A DNA stretch of 64,000 nucleotides. It comes from Actinomycetes bacterium. GTDB taxonomy: Bacteria > Actinomycetota > Acidimicrobiia > Acidimicrobiales > RAAP-2. Of the stretch, positions 57,907-64,000 are shown piece after piece. The translations under genes were made by a program, and so were the position numbers. The stretch covers positions 1-64,000 of the forward strand of contig JAJYXE010000046.1 of the NCBI GenBank assembly GCA_021791145.1, read 5' to 3'. Position 1 is the first letter of the stretch, and each line of letters opens with the position of its first letter. Under the pieces are notes generated by a model. It had not been told where the DNA came from, ran no database searches, and worked only from the letters and a program-made list of their open reading frames with translations.

Positions 57907-59496
57907 GTGCCGAGCGACGAGACCCTCCGCAAGACCGACTCGGGCATCGAGATCCGCCCCGTCTACGGCCCCGGGGACCTCGAGGGATGGGACCCCGAGG
58001 TCCAGCTCGGCGCTCCGGGTCGCTACCCCTTCACCCGCGGCGTCCATCCCGAGATGTACCGGCGCCGGCTGTGGACGATGCGCCAGTACGCCGGTTTCGG
58101 GACCGCGGAGGCGACCAACCAGCGGTTCAAGTTCCTCCTCCGCCACGGGCAGACGGGGCTCTCGTGCGCCTTCGACCTCCCGACCCAGATGGGCTACGAC
58201 TCGGACCACCCGCGCGCCGAGGGAGAGGTCGGCAAGGTGGGCGTCGCCATCGACTCGCTCGCCGACATGCGCCTGCTCCTCGACGGGCTGCCGCTCGACA
58301 CCGTGACGACGTCGATGACGATCAACGCTACGGCTGCCATCCTGCTGCTCCTCTACGAACTGGTCGCAGAGGAGCAGGGAGTGCGCGGCGACCAGCTGGG
58401 TGGCACCGTCCAGAACGACATCTTGAAGGAGTACGTCGCACGCGGGACGTACATCTACCCACCCCGCCCCTCGATGCGGCTGATCGTCGACACGTTCTCG
58501 TACTGCCGGGAGCATTTGCCGAACTGGAACACCATCTCGATCTCGGGCTACCACATCCGCGAAGCGGGCTCGACGGCGGTCCAGGAGGTCGCGTTCACCC
58601 TCGCGGACGGGATCGCGTACGTCGAGGCGGCGAGAGAAGCTGGGCTCGAGGTGGACGAGCTCGCGCCGAGATTGTCATTCTTCTTCAACGCGCACAACAA
58701 CCTCTTCGAAGAGGTCGCCAAGTTCCGCGCCGCCCGCCGCATGTGGGCGCGGATCATGACCGAGCGGTTCGGTGCGCGCGAAGACCGCTCGAAGCTGCTG
58801 CGGTTCCACGCGCAGACCGGCGGGTCGACGCTCACGGCGCAGCAGCCGGACAACAACATCGTCCGCGTCACGGTGCAGGCGCTCGCCGCCGTGCTCGGGG
58901 GCACCCAGAGCCTCCACACCAACGGCTTCGACGAAGCGCTCGGCCTCCCGACGGAGCGGGCGGCGAAGCTCGCGTTGCGCACCCAGCAGGTCATCGGCCA
59001 CGAGTCGGGCGTCGCGGACACGGTCGACCCGCTCGGCGGCTCCTACTACGTCGAGTGCCTCACCGACGAGGTGGAGCGCAAGGCGCTCGACTACCTCTGG
59101 CGCATCGACGAAATGGGCGGCGCGGTTGCCGCGATCGAAGCCGGGTTCCTCCAGGCGGAGATCGAAGCGGCGGCGTACGAGTACGCGAAGGCGGTGGACG
59201 ACGGCGAGAAGGTCGTGGTCGGGGTCAACCGGTTCGTCGACGCGGATGCCGAGGCGCCGGAGGTCTTCCCGGTGGACCCCGAGCTCCAACGCGCACAGGT
59301 GGCGCGCGTCGCCCGGGTCCGTGCCGAGCGCGACGCGGCCGCCGTGGAGGCCGCCCTCGAGGACGTCCGCGCCGCGGCGCGCGGCACGCAGAACCTGCTC
59401 GTCCCGATGAAAGAGGCGCTCAGGCGGATGGCGACCCTCGGAGAGGTCTCAGACGCCCTTCGCGCCGAGTGGGGCGTGTACCAGCCAGGCGGCTGA
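57907..59496 (+). CDS. Methylmalonyl-CoA mutase family large subunit (no B12 domain)
   Basis: 529 residues, the catalytic barrel only: [113 protein letters not shown], and [15 protein letters not shown]. It stops before the B12-binding DxHxxG domain, which must come from a separate small subunit not present in this window. The substrate-site Arg (PSMR) of methylmalonyl-CoA mutase is kept, but the Tyr in the GPYxxMY region is His (GVHPEMY). It could therefore be a methylmalonyl-CoA mutase or an isobutyryl/other acyl-CoA mutase. Confidence 0.9.
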   Translation: MPSDETLRKTDSGIEIRPVYGPGDLEGWDPEVQLGAPGRYPFTRGVHPEMYRRRLWTMRQYAGFGTAEATNQRFKFLLRHGQTGLSCAFDLPTQMGYDSDHPRAEGEVGKVGVAIDSLADMRLLLDGLPLDTVTTSMTINATAAILLLLYELVAEEQGVRGDQLGGTVQNDILKEYVARGTYIYPPRPSMRLIVDTFSYCREHLPNWNTISISGYHIREAGSTAVQEVAFTLADGIAYVEAAREAGLEVDELAPRLSFFFNAHNNLFEEVAKFRAARRMWARIMTERFGAREDRSKLLRFHAQTGGSTLTAQQPDNNIVRVTVQALAAVLGGTQSLHTNGFDEALGLPTERAAKLALRTQQVIGHESGVADTVDPLGGSYYVECLTDEVERKALDYLWRIDEMGGAVAAIEAGFLQAEIEAAAYEYAKAVDDGEKVVVGVNRFVDADAEAPEVFPVDPELQRAQVARVARVRAERDAAAVEAALEDVRAAARGTQNLLVPMKEALRRMATLGEVSDALRAEWGVYQPGG

Positions 59497-59501
59497 ACCT
59501 G

Positions 59502-59591
59502 CCCGGCCTCGAAGGTGCCGGCCTCGAATCCGCCGGCCTCGAATCCGCCGGCCTCGAATCCGCCGGCCTCGAAGGTGCCGGCCTCGAAGGT
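59502..59591. repeat. Tandem repeat, 15-base unit GCCGGCCTCGAAGGT/TCC, six copies
   Basis: Units at 59502, 59517, 59532, 59547, 59562 and 59577; the middle three end AATCC, the outer ones AAGGT. The array fills the whole gap between the convergent mutase and M20 genes, ending one base before the M20 stop codon. Confidence 0.98.
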
Positions 59592-59592
59592 G

Positions 59593-60780
59593 TCAGCTCA
59601 AGAGCTGCCGGCGCCGCTCGCGCTCGCGCTGCAGGTGCTCGCGCAGGGAGGGCTGGACCGCCGCGTCGATCGCCGTCCAGGCCATGGCGAGCGCGCCGTC
59701 GTGGACGGCGGCGTCCGCGGAGGGAGAGATGCACGCGGCAGCGAACGCGTGCTGGTGGTTGACCGCTCCCTTCGCGTCGATGGCGATCAGCGGATGGATC
59801 GCAGGGACGGCGAGGGACACGTTGGCCATGTCGGTCGACAGCGTCGGGAGCGGGGCACCTTCGTCGTCGAGGGTGAAGCGGCGCCCGAGGGCCTCGGCGT
59901 TGGCGCGGTAGGCGGCGAGGAGCCCGGGGTCGCTCTCCATGTGCGAGTAGACGGGCGAGAGCTCCTCGAAGGCCGCGCTCGCGCCGGTCGCGAGCGCGCC
60001 CGCTTCGAAGCACGCGCGCACCCGGGGGTCGAGCCGCTCCAGGTCCGCGAGCGTCGTCGCCCTGCACATGAAGCGGCCCCGCACCCTCTCGGGGATGATG
60101 TTCGCCGCGACGCCACCTTCGAGGACCACGCCGTGCGCTTGATCACCCGGACGGAACTGCTGGCGGAGGAGGCCGATGCCCACCTCAGCGACGGTCATCG
60201 CGTCGAGCGCGTTGACCCCCTCCCAGGGAGCTGCCGACGCGTGCGCCTCGCGCCCGGCGAAGGTCACGTCGAAGTGCGACACGGCGAGACACTGTCCCGC
60301 GAGGCGCTCGGAGCTCCACGGGTGCACCATCATCGCCGCATGCACCCCGTCGAAGCCTCCCCGCTCGAGCATGACGACCTTGCCGCCGCCGCCCTCCTCT
60401 GCGGGCGTTCCCAGCACGAGCACGCTGAGCCCGACATCGTCGGCCACCTCCGCCAGCGCGAGTCCCGCGCCGACGGCCGCGGCGGCGATCACGTTGTGAC
60501 CGCACGCGTGGCCGACGACGGGCAGCGCGTCGTACTCGGCGCAGACCGCGACCACGAGCGGGCCGCTGCCTGCTCGCGCCGAGAAGGCCGTCGGCATCCC
60601 GTACGCGCCGGGCGTGACCTCGAAGCCGTCGAGCATGCCCTCCACGGCGGCCGCGGACCGGTGCTCCTCGAACGCCGTCTCCGGGTGCGCGTGCAGATCG
60701 TGGCTGAGCGCGCGCAGCTCGTGCATGCGGCGCTCGACGACCGATGCCGCGCGCGCCTTGGGGTCTCGTGTGCCGGGCAC
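59593..60780 (-). CDS. M20 family amidohydrolase/metallopeptidase
   Basis: 395 residues. Metal-binding motifs: ALSHDLHAHPETAFEEHRS, GHACGHNVIAAAAVGAG, LGTPAEEGGGGKVVMLERGGFDG, and VHPWSS, followed by the dimerisation domain (HFDVTFAGREAHASAAPWEGVNALDA). This pattern is closest to AbgB/amidohydrolase-type M20 enzymes that cleave N-acyl amino acids or p-aminobenzoyl-glutamate. GTG at 60780 lies 7 bases after the carboxylase stop, so it is in the carboxylase operon. The substrate is unknown. Confidence 0.92.
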   Translation of the reverse strand: MPGTRDPKARAASVVERRMHELRALSHDLHAHPETAFEEHRSAAAVEGMLDGFEVTPGAYGMPTAFSARAGSGPLVVAVCAEYDALPVVGHACGHNVIAAAAVGAGLALAEVADDVGLSVLVLGTPAEEGGGGKVVMLERGGFDGVHAAMMVHPWSSERLAGQCLAVSHFDVTFAGREAHASAAPWEGVNALDAMTVAEVGIGLLRQQFRPGDQAHGVVLEGGVAANIIPERVRGRFMCRATTLADLERLDPRVRACFEAGALATGASAAFEELSPVYSHMESDPGLLAAYRANAEALGRRFTLDDEGAPLPTLSTDMANVSLAVPAIHPLIAIDAKGAVNHQHAFAAACISPSADAAVHDGALAMAWTAIDAAVQPSLREHLQRERERRRQLLS

Positions 60781-60787
60781 GGCCGCG

Positions 60788-62665
60788 CTACTCGATGATC
60801 GCGACGACGTCGCCGCCGCCGACGGAGTCGCCAGCCGCCACCCGGACCTCCTTCACCACGCCGTCCCGGTCGGCGTTGATCGCGTTCTCCATCTTCATGG
60901 CCTCCAAGATGCAGACCGTCTGCCCGGCTTGCACGTTGTCGCCGGGCGCGACCAGCACCGACACGATCGTCCCTTGCATCGGGACGGTGACCGCGCCGGA
61001 CCCGGCCGCGGCGCTCGTCGCGTGCGATGCGTGCGGCCGCGGCCGGCCGGGTGCCCTTCGGGGCGCAAGGCCGCGTGTCGGCGTGCCGCCCGGCTCGTCG
61101 GCGCCGAGCGGCAGCCAGAGCTTCAGGCGGTAGCGGCGCCCGTCGACTTCGGCGGTGATCTCCCTCGCGCCGAGCTCCGACGTCCCCGTGCCGGCCGCGC
61201 CCCCCGTGCCGGCCGCGCCCCCCGTGCCGGCCGCGCCCCCCGTGCCGGACCCGGCGACCGTGCCGGACCCGGCGACCGTGCCGGACCCGGCGACGGTGCC
61301 GGACCCGGCGGCGGTGAGGTCGGAGAGGTCCAGCCGCTCCTCGACCCACTTGGTGGAGTGGCGCGCCTCGGCGAAGTCGGGATGCTCGAGGATGGCGATG
61401 TCGGCGGGGATGGTCGTCGCGATCCCGGTGATGCGCGTCTCACCCAGCGCGCGCAGCATGCGGCGGCGGGCCGCGTCGCGGTCCTCGGCCCAGACGATGA
61501 GCTTGGCGACCAGGTTGTCGTAGTACTGGCTGACCGTGTCCCCGGCTCCGTACCCGGCGTCGAGGCGCACCCCCGGGCCGCCGGGGGCGTCGAAGGCGGT
61601 GATGGTCCCCGGCGAGGGGGAGAACCGGCCGGCGGTGGGGTCTTCGGCGTTGATCCGCACCTCGATCGCGTGCCCCCGCCGCTCGATGTCCGCCTGCTCG
61701 AAGGGCAGCCGCTCGCCCGCCGCGATGCGGAGCTGCCAGGCGACGAGGTCGAGGCCGGTCACGAGCTCGGTGACGGGGTGCTCCACCTGGAGGCGGGTGT
61801 TCATCTCGAGGAAGTAGATCTCCCCGTCCTCGTAGAGGAACTCGACCGTGCCGGCGTTCACGTAGCCGCAGGCCTCGGAGACCTTCACCGCCGCCGCGCC
61901 CATCGCTTGGCGGACCTCGTCGGGGAAGCCGGGGGCCGGTGACTCCTCGATGAGCTTCTGGTGCCTGCGCTGCGCGGAGCAGTCACGTTCGCCGAGCCAC
62001 AGGACGTTGCCGTGGGTGTCCGCGAGCACCTGCATCTCCACGTGCCTGGGCCAGGCCAGGTACCGCTCGAGGTAGACCTCCGCCCTGCCGAAGTAGGCCT
62101 GGGCCTCGCGCTGGGCGGAGGCGACCGCCTCCTCCGCCTCCTCGGCGCTCCGGACGACCCTCATCCCCCGGCCGCCGCCGCCGAACGCCGCCTTGATCGC
62201 CACCGGCCAGCCGTGAGCGCCGGCGAAGTCGACCACCTCGCCGGGTCCCAAGATCGGCTCGGAGCGTCCGGGCACCCCCGGCACGCCGGCCCGGTCTGCG
62301 GCGAGGCGGGAGCTGATCTTGTCCCCCATCACCTCCATGGCCTCGGGCGGGGGGCCGACGAAGGCGACCCCGAGGGAGGTGACCGCTCGTGCGAAGTCGG
62401 CGTTCTCGGAGAAGAAGCCGTACCCGGGATGGACCGCGTCGGCACCGCTTCGCCGGAGGGCTTCGAGGATCGCCTCGGTGTTGAGGTAGCTCTCGGCGGC
62501 GGTCTGCCCCCCGAGGGCGTAGGCCTCGTCGGCCATCCGCACGTGCATGGCCTCGCGGTCGAGGTCCGAGTACACGGCGACGGTCGCGATCCCCATCTCC
62601 CTGCAGGTGCGCATGACCCGGACGGCGATCTCCCCGCGGTTTGCAACGAGGACCTTTTGGAGCAC
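60788..62665 (-). CDS. Acyl-CoA carboxylase alpha subunit (biotin carboxylase + biotin carrier)
   Basis: 625 residues. Biotin carboxylase: [41 protein letters not shown]-grasp [33 protein letters not shown], and [17 protein letters not shown] low-complexity linker follows (TVAGSG and GTGGAA repeats, about 452-493), then a BT-like segment and the carrier domain with the biotinylated Lys in [18 protein letters not shown]. It would carboxylate acetyl- or propionyl-CoA with a separate carboxyltransferase subunit that is not in this window. GTG at 62665; divergent from biotin ligase. Confidence 0.93.
   Translation of the reverse strand: MLQKVLVANRGEIAVRVMRTCREMGIATVAVYSDLDREAMHVRMADEAYALGGQTAAESYLNTEAILEALRRSGADAVHPGYGFFSENADFARAVTSLGVAFVGPPPEAMEVMGDKISSRLAADRAGVPGVPGRSEPILGPGEVVDFAGAHGWPVAIKAAFGGGGRGMRVVRSAEEAEEAVASAQREAQAYFGRAEVYLERYLAWPRHVEMQVLADTHGNVLWLGERDCSAQRRHQKLIEESPAPGFPDEVRQAMGAAAVKVSEACGYVNAGTVEFLYEDGEIYFLEMNTRLQVEHPVTELVTGLDLVAWQLRIAAGERLPFEQADIERRGHAIEVRINAEDPTAGRFSPSPGTITAFDAPGGPGVRLDAGYGAGDTVSQYYDNLVAKLIVWAEDRDAARRRMLRALGETRITGIATTIPADIAILEHPDFAEARHSTKWVEERLDLSDLTAAGSGTVAGSGTVAGSGTVAGSGTGGAAGTGGAAGTGGAAGTGTSELGAREITAEVDGRRYRLKLWLPLGADEPGGTPTRGLAPRRAPGRPRPHASHATSAAAGSGAVTVPMQGTIVSVLVAPGDNVQAGQTVCILEAMKMENAINADRDGVVKEVRVAAGDSVGGGDVVAIIE
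61188..61313. repeat. Tandem repeat, 18-base unit in two subtypes, seven copies, inside the carboxylase gene
   Basis: Three copies of GTGCCGGCCGCGCCCCCC (61188, 61206, 61224) and four of GTGCCGGACCCGGCGACC-like (61242, 61260, 61278, 61296). In frame, they encode GTGGAA and TVAGSG repeats of the linker between the catalytic and carrier domains. Confidence 0.97.
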
Positions 62666-62687
62666 GGGTCAACACTTGCACGCCACG

Positions 62688-62693
62688 TAGGGT
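62688..62693 (+). promoter_or_regulatory. Likely -10 element TAGGGT of the leaderless birA gene
   Basis: TAGGGT ends 7 bases before ATG at 62701 with no Shine-Dalgarno. The divergent carboxylase start is only 35 bases from the birA start. Confidence 0.5.
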
Positions 62694-62700
62694 GGCCGCC

Positions 62701-63471
62701 ATGACGGCGGTCACCTGGGACGTCCGCAGGTTCACCACGCTCGAGTCCACGAACGACTGGCTCCTCAGGCGTGCCCGAGAAGGGGCCCCGGCCGGGCTGG
62801 TCGCGCTGGCCGACCACCAGCGGGCGGGGAGGGGGCGCATGGGCCGGCGCTGGGAGGCCCCTCCTGGGCGGTGCCTCCTCGTCTCGGTGCTCCTGCGCCC
62901 GGTGGCGCCTCCCGGCGCGCTGTTCGCCTGCACGGCCGCCGTCGCGCTGGCGGCGGCGGACGCGTGCGCCGCCGTGGCGGGCGTCGAGCCGACGGTCAAG
63001 TGGCCCAACGACCTCCTCATCGGCGAGCGCAAGGTGGCGGGCGTCCTCGCCGAGTCCGACGCCTCGGCCCAAGGCGGTCGTCCCGGCAGCGTCGCGGTGG
63101 TCGTCGGCATCGGGGTGAACCTCGACTGGGAAGGCCCCCCGGGTGCCGACGCCACGTCCCTCGCCGCCTACGCCTCCGGCCCGGTGGGGCGCGAGCCGCT
63201 CCTGGAGGTCATGCTCGACGAGCTCTCAGGCCGAGCGGCGATGCTGGACACCGACGAGGCGCGGCGTGCGATCGTCGCCGAGCTGCGCGCCCGGTGCGCG
63301 ACGCTGGGCAGGCAGGTGGCAGTGGAGATGGCCGGCGGCCGACGGCTGCTCGGCACCGCGAGCGCGCTCGGCGACGACGGCCGCCTGGTCGTGGCGACCG
63401 CCGAGGGAGACGTCGCGGTGTCTGCGGGCGACGTGGTCCACCTCCGGCCCGCAGCCGGGGAGCCCGAGTAG
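62701..63471 (+). CDS. birA: Biotin--[acetyl-CoA-carboxylase] ligase
   Basis: 256 residues, catalytic part only, with no N-terminal helix-turn-helix, so it is not expected to repress transcription. It attaches biotin to the carrier Lys of the divergent carboxylase. Motifs: TTLESTNDWLLRRA, the biotinyl-AMP loop ADHQRAGRGRMGRRWEAPPG, catalytic Lys in VKWPNDLLIGERKVAGVLAE, VVVGIGVNLDW, and a C-terminal SH3-like domain (RRLLGTASALGDDGRLVV). Confidence 0.93.
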   Translation: MTAVTWDVRRFTTLESTNDWLLRRAREGAPAGLVALADHQRAGRGRMGRRWEAPPGRCLLVSVLLRPVAPPGALFACTAAVALAAADACAAVAGVEPTVKWPNDLLIGERKVAGVLAESDASAQGGRPGSVAVVVGIGVNLDWEGPPGADATSLAAYASGPVGREPLLEVMLDELSGRAAMLDTDEARRAIVAELRARCATLGRQVAVEMAGGRRLLGTASALGDDGRLVVATAEGDVAVSAGDVVHLRPAAGEPE

Positions 63472-63474
63472 GCT
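63469..63474 (+). promoter_or_regulatory. Likely -10 element TAGGCT before the sugar dehydratase gene
   Basis: TAGGCT overlaps the birA stop codon and ends 9 bases before ATG at 63484; no Shine-Dalgarno. Confidence 0.35.
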
Positions 63475-63483
63475 TCTGCCTCC

Positions 63484-64000
63484 ATGCGCGTTCTCGTGAC
63501 CGGCGGTGCCGGGTTCATCGGGTCCAATTTCGTCCGCTACTGGGCCGAGGAGCACCCCGGAGACCTTGTCGTCGTGTACGACGCGCTCACCTACGCAGGG
63601 ACACCGTCGAACCTCGAAGGGCTCGACGTGCAGCTCGTCCAGGGGGACGTCTGCGACCTGGAGCTCGCGGCAGCGACCCTCGAGCGCGGCGACATCGACA
63701 CCGTCGTCCACTTCGCGGCGGAGTCGCACAATTCCCTGGCGGTCCTCGACCCGGCCCGGTTCTTCCGCACGAACGTGCTCGGGACCCAGACGATGCTCGA
63801 GGCCGCGCGCCGCCACGGGGTCTCGAGGTTCCACCACGTCTCCACGTGCGAGGTCTACGGCGATCTCGCGCTCGACTCCGAGGAGCGTTTCAGCGAGGAG
63901 AGCCCCTACCGGCCCCGGACGCCCTACAACGCCTCGAAGGCCGGTGCCGACCACGCAGTGCGCGCGTACGCGGAGACCTACGGCCTGCCGGTGACGATCA
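63484..64000 (+). CDS. rfbB: dTDP-glucose 4,6-dehydratase family protein (3' end outside window)
   Basis: The first 172 residues are present. Extended SDR features: VLVTGGAGFIGSNFVRYWAEEHP, VVYDALTYAGTPSNLEGLDVQLVQGDVCD, VVHFAAESHNSLAVLDPARFFRTNVLGTQTMLEAA, STCEVYGDLALDSEERFSEESPYRPRTPYNASKAGADH (catalytic Tyr and Lys in YNASK). In standard RmlB the segment reads STDEVYGD, with the Asp acting as acid; here it is Cys, and the usual SHVDRS is SHNSLA. The fold family is clear; 4,6-dehydration of dTDP-glucose is likely but not certain. Starts 12 bases after birA. Confidence 0.82.
   Translation, partial: MRVLVTGGAGFIGSNFVRYWAEEHPGDLVVVYDALTYAGTPSNLEGLDVQLVQGDVCDLELAAATLERGDIDTVVHFAAESHNSLAVLDPARFFRTNVLGTQTMLEAARRHGVSRFHHVSTCEVYGDLALDSEERFSEESPYRPRTPYNASKAGADHAVRAYAETYGLPVTI

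Overview
The window is one contiguous piece of a very GC-rich bacterial chromosome. Gene content points to the phylum Actinomycetota: an mtrA-mtrB-lpqB module, a homodimeric AceE pyruvate dehydrogenase, a short DUF2510 protein and frequent GTG starts. An Acidimicrobiia-like lineage would fit, but nothing in the window proves the class. Genes are dense, many neighbours overlap by 4 or 8 bases (GTGA, ATGA), and many starts lie 6-9 bases after a TANNNT hexamer, which suggests widespread leaderless transcription.

Layout. 1-7.6 kb: chloride channel (cut by the window edge), MarR regulator, thiolase, SRPBCC protein, orphan response regulator, dienelactone hydrolase with a DUF6295 protein, CtaG. 7.8-20.7 kb: a secreted cell-wall-binding protein, then a 2-oxoacid dehydrogenase block: aceE on the minus strand; RNase H, two oxidoreductases, dihydrolipoyl dehydrogenase, a lipoyl E2 and one reading frame that fuses octanoyltransferase LipB to lipoyl synthase LipA on the plus strand. 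20.7-26.6 kb: B12-dependent methionine synthase, divergent from a cobalamin adenosyltransferase, then leucyl aminopeptidase. 26.9-33 kb is accessory: tRNA-Thr with a 3.06-kb insertion element placed exactly at its 3' end, a VapBC toxin-antitoxin pair, and a divergent arsR/arsM arsenic pair sharing one operator. 33-38.3 kb: a ferric-iron-type ABC transporter whose ATPase gene overlaps a COG4280 membrane protein. 38.8-50.9 kb is rich in signalling: GGDEF cyclase, HD-GYP phosphodiesterase, cyclic-nucleotide-binding protein, mtrA/mtrB/lpqB, a collagen-like membrane protein, and a LacI regulator with a clear operator in front of a 3-hydroxyisobutyrate-dehydrogenase-like gene. 51-64 kb: nitroreductase, a rhodanese-ThiF (MoeB-like) fusion, a five-gene operon built around a phosphosulfolactate synthase (ComA), a methylmalonyl-CoA mutase large subunit, an M20 amidohydrolase, a biotin-dependent carboxylase subunit, its biotin ligase, and the start of a nucleotide-sugar dehydratase.

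How the parts connect. Lipoylation (LipB-LipA) sits next to the lipoyl enzymes it would serve. Cobalamin adenosylation sits beside one B12 enzyme, with another (the mutase) 33 kb away. The biotin carboxylase is divergent from its biotin ligase. The mutase and carboxylase fit propionyl-/methylmalonyl-CoA metabolism.

The most notable items are the LipB-LipA fusion, the ComA-centred operon (a possible sulfonate pathway), the insertion element with a catalytically degenerate recombinase-like protein, and many short tandem-repeat arrays placed at gene ends, Shine-Dalgarno sites and protein linkers.
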